From JAJISG01 sp964347345 (GTDB lineage: Archaea; Thermoplasmatota; Thermoplasmata; RBG-16-68-12; JAJISG01), in assembly GCA_964347345.1 (NCBI GenBank), contig CAYFYB010000001.1, positions 62,001-126,000 on the forward strand: DNA of 64,000 bases, read 5' to 3'. Positions 48,803 through 56,642 of this stretch are shown here, in pieces. Below the pieces are notes generated by a model. It was not told where the DNA came from, did not search any database, and was given only the letters and a program-made list of their open reading frames with translations. The translations under genes and the position numbers were made by a program. Position 1 is the first letter of the stretch. Each line of letters opens with the position of its first letter.

Positions 48803-49333
48803 TCAGGTCTTGAGGTAGCGATCGATGAGCTGCACGAACTTCTCCACCCTCGCCTTCGATGCAAGCTTCTCCCCCTCCAGGACCTCCGTGTTCCTCTCCA
48901 TGAGGGCGATGTCATGCTCCTCGAGAGCCTCAGGGTTGATCGGAATTAGAAGCAAGGCTTCGCTCTGCATGATGAAATCATTGAGATGCTCCAAGAAAAG
49001 AAGGGCCTTGTAGAAGTCGTTGTGCAGGAGAAGGTACTCCATCCCATCCAAGAGGACAGTGCCGTTAGGATGCTCCACCACGAACTCGTACACGATTCTG
49101 GTCAGGGTGCTGAGGGCCTTAGGGTCGACCCTGTCCTTCCCTACGGATGGAGTGAGCCACTTCAGCCGGGCATCCTTGGGCAGGCGATAGTGGTCCTTCG
49201 CTATCTCAGGGTGCTTCCGAGTGATGCAGAGACCGGGACGTGTCCCCGCTAGCCTTGAGAAGAGCTGGAAGGCAACCTCACCCTTCCTCTCCCGGATCAG
49301 GTAGGTGGTGCCTCCCTTCAGGTTCTCCCACAT
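48803..49333 (-). CDS. DUF835-domain protein
   Basis: Product of 176 residues. The DUF835 pattern is clear: GGTTYLIRE at the start, AGTRPGLCITRKHPEIAKDHYRL, RLKWLTP, and NGTVLLDGMEYLLLHNDFYKALLFLEHLNDFI. DUF835 is frequent in archaeal signalling proteins (often beside PAS or GTPase modules) and has no proven activity. The stand-alone form lacks a sensor domain. A TATA-like gctttaatagg on the minus strand (about 49370-49380) shows it has its own promoter. Neighbours are the unknown gene and a Ras-like GTPase. Confidence 0.82.
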   Translation of the reverse strand: MWENLKGGTTYLIRERKGEVAFQLFSRLAGTRPGLCITRKHPEIAKDHYRLPKDARLKWLTPSVGKDRVDPKALSTLTRIVYEFVVEHPNGTVLLDGMEYLLLHNDFYKALLFLEHLNDFIMQSEALLLIPINPEALEEHDIALMERNTEVLEGEKLASKARVEKFVQLIDRYLKT

Positions 49334-49475
49334 GTCCTCCCCTGGTCCCTTGCACTTTCAGAAAGCTCACCCTATTAAAGCCCACCGGGACAAAAATCAC
49401 TTACTCCGCCTCTGGCCTCTGGTTCGGCTTCGGCAGTGCTGCGCAATAAGGAAGACGATCCCGAGTTAGGGCCGC

Positions 49476-50045
49476 TCAGATATCGGCCTCCGCCCCGTGA
49501 TCGCATCTCAGAATCTGCTGGGCCAGTTCCTGGAAGGCCCTCTGAACGTTCTCCCCCGTTTTCGCGCTAGTGAAGGTGTAGGGGCATCCCCACTTCCTCG
49601 ATAGGGAGACCACTTCGGCCGGCCCCAACTGGGCCTCCTCGGCAAGGTCAGCCTTGTTGGCAAGGATGCACGACGGAATCCTACCCGCAACGTCACTGAC
49701 CGCCTCTTTCCATTCCTCGAGCTCTGATAGGGTGTCTGGTCGGGTAACATCGCAGACCGCCAGGAATCCGTGAGCGTTCATGAAGTAGGAGTCCCGAAGG
49801 AGTTCCCAGAAACCGCCATCGCCCATGACGTCCCAGATCATCAGCACGACCTCGACGGGCTCCTGCTGGCCAGCCTGCCTTACTTCAAGGACCTTCTTCG
49901 CAATCTTGGTCCCCAACGTGGCCACATACCTGTCCTCGAAGATGTCGTATACAAGCCGCCTGCTCAGGGAGGTCTTACCTACAGCCTCCTCTCCGCCGAG
50001 GCAAACCTTCAATTTTATGGAACCGTTGTGCGGAGCCTCCGGCAT
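49476..50045 (-). CDS. Ras-superfamily small GTPase
   Basis: Product of 189 residues from ATG 50045; TTG 50051 would add two. P-loop GGEEAVGKTS (G1), TLGTKI switch I (G2), WDVMGD switch II (G3), ANKADL (G4, NKxD) and TSAKTGENV (G5) are all present. The switch II reads DVMGD where Ras has DTAGQ, so Gln61 is replaced by Asp. This predicts slow intrinsic hydrolysis or a need for a GAP or alternative mechanism. No lipidation motif at the C-terminus. Archaeal small GTPases of this kind often pair with roadblock/longin or DUF835 proteins. One lies just downstream. Confidence 0.88.
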   Translation of the reverse strand: MPEAPHNGSIKLKVCLGGEEAVGKTSLSRRLVYDIFEDRYVATLGTKIAKKVLEVRQAGQQEPVEVVLMIWDVMGDGGFWELLRDSYFMNAHGFLAVCDVTRPDTLSELEEWKEAVSDVAGRIPSCILANKADLAEEAQLGPAEVVSLSRKWGCPYTFTSAKTGENVQRAFQELAQQILRCDHGAEADI

Positions 50046-50161
50046 TGTCAAGCCTACAACATACGTCCACCTGCTCCTTATTGATACTTTTGAAGCGATT
50101 ATCAGAAATCATACAGCCTGAGCTATCCCTGCCTGGTTGAACATGTGATGACTTCTCAGTC

Positions 50162-50614
50162 TCACAGATCCTGCTTCACTGTGGCCAGGGCGCTGCAGGT
50201 AAGGGTCCGCTCGACTCCCTTCATGGCTCTCAGCTTGTCCAGCACTAGGGATCCGACATCCTCCAGGCTGCCGGTTCTCACCTTGAGGAGGATGTCCCAG
50301 TCCCCGGTGATGACATATACCTCATGGACTTGGGGCAGCCTCGAAAGATTCTCGGCCAGCTGCCTCTGGGATGCCTGCTCATTAGGCTGATATCGAACGA
50401 AGACGAAGGTCGTCATCCCCTTCCCCAGCTTGGCGAAGTCCCTCAGGACCGTGAACTTCCTGATGACGCCCTCGCTCCGCATCCTCTGAATCCGGTAGTT
50501 CACCGTGGGCCGGGGCAAGCCCAGCTCCCGGGCGATGCGGGCAAGGCTCTTGCTGGAGTCCTCTTGCAGCTTCTCCAATATCCTCCTGTCTGTGGTGTCA
50601 AGTTCATACTTCAT
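50162..50614 (-). CDS. Lrp/AsnC family transcriptional regulator
   Basis: Product of 150 residues: N-terminal helix-turn-helix (TDRRILEKLQEDSSKSLARIARELGLPRPTVNYRIQRMRSEGVI), then the RAM domain (FVFVRYQPNEQAS, HEVYVITGDWDILLKVRTGSL). Such regulators bind amino acids and control metabolism. The start is ATG 50614, with a TATA-like cttaatgta on the minus strand (about 50641-50649). A palindrome between TATA and start (50620-50632) suggests self-repression. The M20 peptidase gene is divergent. Confidence 0.92.
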   Translation of the reverse strand: MKYELDTTDRRILEKLQEDSSKSLARIARELGLPRPTVNYRIQRMRSEGVIRKFTVLRDFAKLGKGMTTFVFVRYQPNEQASQRQLAENLSRLPQVHEVYVITGDWDILLKVRTGSLEDVGSLVLDKLRAMKGVERTLTCSALATVKQDL

Positions 50615-50619
50615 AGTCG

Positions 50620-50632
50620 GACTAGCTTAGTC
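50620..50632. promoter_or_regulatory. palindrome in the Lrp gene promoter (putative autoregulatory operator)
   Basis: Perfect 5-bp arms GACTA (50620-50624) and TAGTC (50628-50632) with spacer GCT, located between the TATA-like box and the start codon at 50614. The position at the transcription start is typical of Lrp-family autorepression. Sequence alone does not show binding. Confidence 0.4.
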
Positions 50633-50779
50633 ATGGCAATACATTAAGTTTTTGATTGGAGAGGTGCGAATTCGTTAACGACATCTGGCTACCGATGAAG
50701 CCCTGCCTCTCACCCTTAGACCTAGGTGAAGGCACAAAGGCCATTTAGCACCACGGCCGTACCCGGATGAGGGAGGAAG

Positions 50780-51958
50780 ATGGACCCTGCGTTGAAGCTT
50801 GCGAATAGCCACAAGGAGAAGATCGTGGAATTGAGGAGGAGCCTCCATCGCATCCCGGAGCTTGCTCATCAGGAGGTGAAGACCAGCGGCCTCATCGCCG
50901 ACGCCTTGGAGGAGCTCGGCCTCGAGGTGAAGGAAGGGGTGGGAGGTACCGGTGTTGTGGGCCTACTGAAGGGGACCTCCCCCGGCAACGTCGTGGGCCT
51001 CCGGGCGGACATGGACGGGCTGCCCCTGGAGGAGAGAACTGGGTTGCCCTTCGCCTCCGTCCATGAGGGCAGGATGCATGCCTGTGGCCACGACTCCCAC
51101 ATGGCCATGCTCCTCGGCGCCGCTCAGATCCTCAAGGATATGCAGGAGGAGCTGGGAGGACAGGTGAAGTTCATATTCCAGCCTGCGGAGGAGGAGGGAA
51201 GCGAAGGAGGGGCGAAGCCTCTCATCGAAGCAGGTGTTCTCCGAGACCCGAAGGTCGACTACGTCTTCGGTCTCCACGTATGGTCGGACTTGGAGTCTGG
51301 AAAGATCGGGTACAACAGAGGAGCCCTGCTGGCTTCCACAGACACCTTCTACATAACCCTCAAGGGTGTAGGGGGGCACGGGGCCAAGCCCCATGACGCG
51401 GTTGACCCGATTGTCGCCGCAGCCCACCTTGTGGTGGCCCTTCAGGCCGTCGCTTCTCGGGAAATGGACCCCCTGGAGCCCTTCGTCCTTACCGTGGGAA
51501 AGCTCCAGGCCGGGACGGTCCACAACATCATTCCCTCGGAGGCCTTTGTGGAGGGGACCTTGAGGACTGTGAGGCGAGAAACGAGGGAGAGTCTCAGGGA
51601 GAGGCTGGATAGGATCGTTCGAGGCGTAACATCGGCATACAGGGCCGACTACGAGCTGAAGATAGTGGAGGGCTATCCGCCGACAGTAAACGAGCCGGCG
51701 GTCACGGACAGGGCGGTTGAGACTCTCCAGGACACCTTCGGCGTGGAAGCGGTCGTTGAGGTCCCACCTGTGATGGGGGGCGAGGACTTCTCGCGCTATT
51801 TGGAGAAGGTCCCTGGCACTTTTCTGGTGCTGGGAACGAGGAACAAGGCCAAGGGTCTTACAGCCTCCATTCATAGCCCTTTTTTCCAGGTGGACGAGGA
51901 TGTTCTACCCTGGGGATCGGCGGCCCTTGCAAGGCTCGCTCTCACCTTCGGACCCTGA
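50780..51958 (+). CDS. M20 family amidohydrolase (N-acyl-amino-acid/hippurate hydrolase-like)
   Basis: Product of 392 residues. Metal ligands are in MHACGHDSHMAMLLG (His/Asp), FQPAEEEGSEGG (catalytic Glu and metal Glu), GLHVW, and the HG motif in VGGHGAKPH of the dimerisation lid. The C-terminal half has GGEDFSRYLEKVPG. This is the M20D aminoacylase/amidohydrolase pattern. Substrates are probably N-acylated or conjugated amino acids, cytosolic. Start ATG 50780 follows GAGGGAGGAAG. Confidence 0.9.
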   Translation: MDPALKLANSHKEKIVELRRSLHRIPELAHQEVKTSGLIADALEELGLEVKEGVGGTGVVGLLKGTSPGNVVGLRADMDGLPLEERTGLPFASVHEGRMHACGHDSHMAMLLGAAQILKDMQEELGGQVKFIFQPAEEEGSEGGAKPLIEAGVLRDPKVDYVFGLHVWSDLESGKIGYNRGALLASTDTFYITLKGVGGHGAKPHDAVDPIVAAAHLVVALQAVASREMDPLEPFVLTVGKLQAGTVHNIIPSEAFVEGTLRTVRRETRESLRERLDRIVRGVTSAYRADYELKIVEGYPPTVNEPAVTDRAVETLQDTFGVEAVVEVPPVMGGEDFSRYLEKVPGTFLVLGTRNKAKGLTASIHSPFFQVDEDVLPWGSAALARLALTFGP

Positions 51959-52087
51959 GGCGATGGAATCGCGACAAACTCTTATATCGGCGCAGCGGTG
52001 GGGGCCTGGGAGGGAATGCCTGGTAGATATATCCACAGAGAAGGCTCTCCCCGCCGAGGAGGGGCGAAAACCCAAAGCCCGTTTGAC

Positions 52088-52100
52088 GGGAGGGGGTGAT
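52088..52100 (+). promoter_or_regulatory. strong Shine-Dalgarno element that selects a TTG start
   Basis: GGGAGGGGGTGAT ends four bases before TTG 52105 and resembles the consensus GGAGGTGAT. The GTG inside it (52096) would sit on top of the element, so TTG 52105 is the more plausible start of the aminopeptidase. A TATA-like cttatatcg (about 51980-51988) lies upstream with a leader of roughly 95 nt, long for this genome. The leader includes a run ccccgccgaggagggg that could form a stem. Confidence 0.5.
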
Positions 52101-52104
52101 AAGT

Positions 52105-53199
52105 TTGGCAGTGTTCGAGCAAAGGCTCGCTGAGCAAGTGGTCAGAAAGACGCTGGCCCTGAGGGAAGGAGAGGAGTACTTCATCGACACGTGGCAGCAC
52201 ACCATCCCCTTGGCCGAGGCCCTGTACGTAGAGGCCGCAAAGGTCGGGGCCCACCCGCATCTGTTCCTGTTCACCGATAACACATACCAGAGGTACCTTT
52301 CGGAGGTCCCGGAGGAGTATATCAGGAAGCCGTCTCCCCTCTACCTGCAGGCATACGACACGCTGAACGCGACGACTAGCCTGGGAGGCCCCGAGGACCC
52401 GGCTATCTTCGAAAAGATGCCACCTGAGAGGATTGGTGCCATGAACGAAGCCATGGGGCCTTTCCACGAGAAGTCCCTTGAGAGGAAGATACGGGGAGCT
52501 GACATCGCCCTTGGCTCCGTTACCCCCCACAGGGCCGTGAAGTACGGCGTGAACTACGACGCCTGGTCCAGGTCCGTGCGGGCTGCTCTCAGGGCTGACC
52601 TGACGGACCTATCGAAGGTGGGTCGGGACATGGTAACTAGGCTCGAGGGCGCGAGGGAGGTTCACGTCACCGCAAGGAACGGCACGGACATCCACTTCGA
52701 CGTGGAGGGTCGGAAGGCCCTCCTGGAGGACGGTATTGTCGATGCCGAGGACATCAAGAAGGGCACCTTGTGGGCCTCTCTCCCCGCAGGCAGCGTGAGC
52801 ATAGCCCCCAGGGAGACGACGGCCAATGGGACCGTGGTCTTCGACAGGATGGCCCTCTGGGGGAGGGTCCTCACTACGTTGCGATGGACCTTCGAGAAAG
52901 GCCGGCTGACGAAGTACTCCGTTGGCCGGAACAGGCAGGTCTGGGACAAGTTCTACGGCTCGGCCGCCGGTGACAAGGACAGAATCGGGTCCTTCTCCAT
53001 CGGGCTGAACCCCCGGGGGAGGCCGCTGGGGCTGAACCTGACAGACTGGTTCCTGGCCGGCTCAGTGGACATCGGCATAGGTATGAACGACTACCTAGGA
53101 GGGGCCAATAAGACAACCTTCAGCTGGGCCGGCAGCGTTCCCAAAGCGACGGTGGAACTGGACGGGAAGCAGGTTGTCTCCAATGGCAAACTAACCTGA
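52105..53199 (+). CDS. M29-type aminopeptidase
   Basis: Product of 364 residues. Begins with helical FEQRLAEQVVRKTLALREGEEYFIDTW, continues with GGPEDPAIF and RAVKYGVNYDAWSRSVRAALRADLTDLSKVG. The C-terminal half has DIHFDVEGRKALLEDGIVDAEDI, GSVSIAPRETTANGTVVFDR and SIGIGMNDYLGGANK-like segments. Matches thermophilic aminopeptidases (AmpS/PepS, family M29), which use two cobalt or zinc ions. The classic Glu/His ligands were not all located by eye, so catalysis is inferred from overall similarity. Strong SD supports TTG 52105. Confidence 0.78.
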   Translation: MAVFEQRLAEQVVRKTLALREGEEYFIDTWQHTIPLAEALYVEAAKVGAHPHLFLFTDNTYQRYLSEVPEEYIRKPSPLYLQAYDTLNATTSLGGPEDPAIFEKMPPERIGAMNEAMGPFHEKSLERKIRGADIALGSVTPHRAVKYGVNYDAWSRSVRAALRADLTDLSKVGRDMVTRLEGAREVHVTARNGTDIHFDVEGRKALLEDGIVDAEDIKKGTLWASLPAGSVSIAPRETTANGTVVFDRMALWGRVLTTLRWTFEKGRLTKYSVGRNRQVWDKFYGSAAGDKDRIGSFSIGLNPRGRPLGLNLTDWFLAGSVDIGIGMNDYLGGANKTTFSWAGSVPKATVELDGKQVVSNGKLT

Positions 53200-53267
53200 C
53201 CCCTCCTTCTCTCATTTTTGATAACCTGTGGAAAAGCTACATCTCCCTCCTGGCTGACATTACGGCC

Positions 53268-53489
53268 GTGGCAACGAGAACCAGGAAGAAGAGAAAGAGA
53301 TTAGCCTTCGAGGCAGGCAAGGTTTTCACTGTCGCGAACCGAGAGGACGATCTTCACCTTGATCTGGAAAGGGAAGCAGCTCTCTACAAAGCCTCCAAGG
53401 GCCAGGGAGGAGATCGTTCCGCCCCTCCTGAGGTGCCCTCTGATAATGTCGCTGGTCCGCGGGGCACCCGCTGGCGTTGGGTTGTCTAG
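53268..53489 (+). CDS. doubtful small basic ORF (73 aa)
   Basis: Starts at GTG 53268 with a basic N-terminus (ATRTRKKRKRLAFEAGK) and a C-terminus rich in Gly and Pro. A TATA-like tttgataac (near 53216) is present. No family match, and the opposite-strand ORF 53326-53664 runs through the same DNA. Not convincing as a protein. The 360-bp stretch 53200-53558 otherwise holds nothing recognised. Confidence 0.22.
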   Translation: MATRTRKKRKRLAFEAGKVFTVANREDDLHLDLEREAALYKASKGQGGDRSAPPEVPSDNVAGPRGTRWRWVV

Positions 53490-53558
53490 CGACGAGACCG
53501 AGGAAGACCGCTACTCGCATGAGAGGGCCGCCTGCTGTCCCCCTTTCGCGGTCTCCGC

Positions 53559-54404
53559 TCAGTCCTTCATTCCGAGGAACTTCAGAGCGTTGTTCTTGAG
53601 GAGCCCCTCGGCAATCCCCTCCTTCAGACGAGGCTTCAGTGAACGGTCGAAGTCCCTGAGCCAATCTGCAGGCTTTATCATCGGATAGTCACTCCCAACC
53701 AGGACTCGACCCCTCAAGGGCCCGTTTATCATCGTTATCAGGCTCTCAGGGAGGTATCTGGGCAGCCAGCCTGATATGTCCGTGAAGAGGCCAGGGTTCC
53801 TCATGATTACGGCAAAGCACTCCTCCATCCAGGGCCAGCCGAAATGGGCCAGGAGGATTCTGAGATCAGGGAACGAATGGGCCACCTCGTCGAGATATAT
53901 GGGGCGGGCGTAGTGGATGAGGCAGTTTCCCAGTGCCGTCGTCCCCGTGTGGTGGATAACAGACACCCCGTGTTCCTGAGCCTTACGGTATAGGGGGTAC
54001 ATCAGCTTCTTGTCGTCGGGGCGGACCTCGACGGCCGACGCATGGAACTTGAGGCCTGAAAGCTCAAGGCGTCCGACGGCATGCTCAAGCCTTTCCACTG
54101 CCTTGGCCCCACGAGGGTCCACACCGGCAAAACCGACAAAGAGGTCCGGATACTCCTTCACTGCTTGCGCCACGTCCTCGTTCCTCACCGTCAGCTTCCT
54201 CAAGGCCTCGTCCCCACTCTCCCCACAGTCCATGGCCAGGAGGAAGGCCTTCTCCACTCCCGCCTCCTCCAGGTCTTTCACCAGCTCAGACAGGCTGTGA
54301 GGGACATCTTCCTCCAAGGTCCTGAAGTAGTGGAGTGCCGTCCTCGCGGCTTCTGAACTCCGGACAAGAGCCCTCGTCCAAAGGTGGACATGGTCGTCAA
54401 TCAG
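53559..54404 (-). CDS. amidohydrolase_2-type TIM-barrel hydrolase with no canonical start codon
   Basis: Metal-dependent hydrolase/decarboxylase-like protein, about 281 residues if begun at CTG 54404. In-frame translation just before the nearest usable TTG (54317) gives IDDHVHLWTRAL, a typical N-terminus with metal-binding HxH. The body has GLKFHASAVEVRPDD, GVSVIHHTGTT (His), ILLAHFG (His) and LVGSDYPM (Asp), the rest of the metal site. Between the in-frame stop at about 54426-54428 and the HxH there is no ATG, GTG or TTG. CTG at 54404, ATT at 54401, or a frameshift from ATG 54429 (MRRGGAW in the other frame) could supply the start. A GGAGGGG precedes CTG. Confidence 0.7.
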   Translation of the reverse strand: MIDDHVHLWTRALVRSSEAARTALHYFRTLEEDVPHSLSELVKDLEEAGVEKAFLLAMDCGESGDEALRKLTVRNEDVAQAVKEYPDLFVGFAGVDPRGAKAVERLEHAVGRLELSGLKFHASAVEVRPDDKKLMYPLYRKAQEHGVSVIHHTGTTALGNCLIHYARPIYLDEVAHSFPDLRILLAHFGWPWMEECFAVIMRNPGLFTDISGWLPRYLPESLITMINGPLRGRVLVGSDYPMIKPADWLRDFDRSLKPRLKEGIAEGLLKNNALKFLGMKD

Positions 54405-54488
54405 GTGGCCACGCTCCGCCCCTCCTCATGCGCTCTCCCCTAAACAACTTTGCTCGGACACTATGCGACCAATCGCCGATGAGCCGCC

Positions 54489-55844
54489 TTACAGGGCGAT
54501 GGGCTCTCCCAATTCCGGCAGGCTCACGCTATCTGCGAGTCCAACGAACATCTCGGGATGCTGGGTGTGGATGGGGATGATTTGCCCAGGCTTCATTCGC
54601 TTCACCATGGCCTCCAACTCCGTCCTGCTGGCGTGGCCGCTGGCGTGGAGCTGATGGTGGTGCAGGCCAAATCGTTCAAGCCATGCTCGTAGCACGCGGT
54701 CCTCAAGGTCCTCCTCCTCAAAGGGCTCGCTCTTGGAGTGGATGAAGTGCCCTCCTCGGTGGGGGTTGATGTCCACCAATTCCGTCAAGTGGGTGAAATC
54801 CAGCTGGAGGACCACCTCCCCCTGATGATCGTGGATGTACTGGGCGTCCACGGCGCGATCCTTCAGCTCATCCCTCAAGGAATTCTCCCACGGGTTGCCC
54901 CTTTCCATGGCCCTAAAGTATGCCTTCGCATCGTAGTCGCGGAAGACCCTGGGAAAGTGGAGTCCAGTGTCCGACTCGAGGGCCCTCAGGAGGTAGGCGG
55001 TTTTCGCCGACGTGATGAACTCCCTTCCCGCTTCGAGGGAAGCCATGTAAAAGGTCCTCATTCGGTCGATGTCCCGGGGGTAGAAGGTGGCAACCACAAG
55101 GCGGTCGTCGGCCTTGCGAATTATGTCCACGGCTCCCCTGAACACTTCATCCTCGCTGTAGTTCCTCCTTTTCTCCTCAGGTTCCATACGGGTTCCTTCG
55201 GTGATAAGGGCGATGGGTCTTGCCTCGGTGGCGGCCTGAAGAAAATCATCCGTCATCTCACCGTGGGGTCCGTGCCACCGGAGGTCGCCCGTGTAGACGA
55301 CCACTCCCTCTGGTGTGTGCAGGAGGAACCCGTAGGCCCCGGGGACTGAGTGATCCACATGGATGGGCTCGATTTCAAGTCCGTGGACGTCGACGGTGGA
55401 TCCCGTCCGGAAGGTCCGATAGACGTGGGGCCCTAGGTCGACCCGAAGGGCAGTGTCCTCCCAGGCCTGGACTATGGTCCTAGCTGTCTCCCCAAGGTGC
55501 ACCGGGATCGTCCTGTCAACGAACTGGAGGTGGAAGATGTGGTCGAAGTGGCAGTGGCTGATGAATATGCCGTCGAAGTCGGGCTCCCTATGAGGCATGT
55601 CAGTATCAACCAGCTTGTCCACGTCGTACAGCCCCGCTAGCCTCGGGACGAGGTCCAGGGCCAGGTAGTCCCTCAGCCCGAATCGCTGGCGGGGTATCAG
55701 CCAGGGGTCCACGAAGTACTCCTTGAGGAGGTCGAAGGGCTGCCCCATATCTAGGAAGACCCTGGCATCCCCTGCTTCGAGGAGGAACTTGTTACCTCCT
55801 ATCTGTCCCACAGCCCCGTAGCAGGTGAGCCTTTGCATCCACAA
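54489..55844 (-). CDS. RNase J-like beta-CASP metallo-beta-lactamase ribonuclease
   Basis: Product of 451 residues. An MBL domain with HCHFDH (His97, His99, Asp101, His102), HVDHSVPGAYGFLL and YTGDLRWHG is followed by the beta-CASP insert (LVVATFYPRDIDRM, REFITSAKTAYLL). The C-terminal ASGHASRTEL and IIPIHTQHPEMF are the RNase J-type motifs. RNase J enzymes are 5'-3' exo- and endonucleases in mRNA decay and processing. Archaeal members such as aCPSF1 differ by KH domains, absent here. Cytosolic. Confidence 0.85.
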   Translation of the reverse strand: MWMQRLTCYGAVGQIGGNKFLLEAGDARVFLDMGQPFDLLKEYFVDPWLIPRQRFGLRDYLALDLVPRLAGLYDVDKLVDTDMPHREPDFDGIFISHCHFDHIFHLQFVDRTIPVHLGETARTIVQAWEDTALRVDLGPHVYRTFRTGSTVDVHGLEIEPIHVDHSVPGAYGFLLHTPEGVVVYTGDLRWHGPHGEMTDDFLQAATEARPIALITEGTRMEPEEKRRNYSEDEVFRGAVDIIRKADDRLVVATFYPRDIDRMRTFYMASLEAGREFITSAKTAYLLRALESDTGLHFPRVFRDYDAKAYFRAMERGNPWENSLRDELKDRAVDAQYIHDHQGEVVLQLDFTHLTELVDINPHRGGHFIHSKSEPFEEEDLEDRVLRAWLERFGLHHHQLHASGHASRTELEAMVKRMKPGQIIPIHTQHPEMFVGLADSVSLPELGEPIAL

Positions 55845-55907
55845 GTCATTAGCTTCTGGACTACATCTTCTTTTTCGTGGTTATCGCGAGACGGTTAGAG
55901 CCGGTTC

Positions 55908-56618
55908 TCAGGATAGGTCTCTCACATCCACGCCCTTCCTCTCGCCCAAGGCCAGGAGGGAATTCCACACATGCTCTGTGAGAGAGCGCGCCTCCTCCAT
56001 CCCCAGGGTTCCGAATCTTAATCGCCATATATCGTCGCCCAAGGGGGATAACCGACGGGTCTCTTGGTGAAGCGTCCTGCCAGTGACTGGCACAAACTCG
56101 AGCAGACATGCGAGAGCCATGAAGGCTCCTCCCGTGAACCAGACACGCATCTCCATGGCGTCCTCTAGGTCTCGGGCCTGAAGGGCGTTCCTCAGTTTGC
56201 CCAGGTCCTCGAGGGTCTCCAGCAAACAAACTCGGGCAGAATCTCGAAAGAGTTCGTGGCTAGGTTGCGTTGCCCTTTCTTTGAGGTTCAGCAGGATACC
56301 CTGAGGGTCATGGAGAGCGAGCACACTCCTCCACCCAGATACGATCTCCGGTAGCCCAGCATCTGCCTCGAAGAGGGACCTCTCCGCCGCTTCCAGCGTC
56401 AACCAGATACGTGAGACTAGGATACCTTCGATCACCTTCTTCTTGAATCCGTGAGGACTATCATGCTTGGCGAGGACGATCATATCTACATCGGAGAAGG
56501 GTCTTTCCTCGCCCACGGCGGCGGAACCCATCACCCCCACCGCAACGATGTCGTCCCCATGTTCCTCAAGCAGGTCCGAGGAAACGCGACGAGCTACCTG
56601 CATGTGATGCCCCTCCAT
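55908..56618 (-). CDS. nucleotidyltransferase-domain protein with helical C-terminus
   Basis: Product of 236 residues. The nucleotidyltransferase motif GSAAVGEERPFSDVDMIVL (about 31-49; the GS and DVD Asps bind metal) marks the pol-beta superfamily, close to MNT or aminoglycoside-type nucleotidyltransferases. The C-terminal half (about 120-230) is helical (FRDSARVCLLETLEDLGKLRNAL, FTGGAFMALACLLEFV) and might be a HEPN-like domain fused to it. MNT-HEPN pairs are toxin-antitoxin systems, but the two domains here share one chain and there is no separate HEPN gene, so the role is unknown. Confidence 0.7.
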   Translation of the reverse strand: MEGHHMQVARRVSSDLLEEHGDDIVAVGVMGSAAVGEERPFSDVDMIVLAKHDSPHGFKKKVIEGILVSRIWLTLEAAERSLFEADAGLPEIVSGWRSVLALHDPQGILLNLKERATQPSHELFRDSARVCLLETLEDLGKLRNALQARDLEDAMEMRVWFTGGAFMALACLLEFVPVTGRTLHQETRRLSPLGDDIWRLRFGTLGMEEARSLTEHVWNSLLALGERKGVDVRDLS

Positions 56619-56642
56619 GTGGGAAACAGGCGGCCGTCTCTC

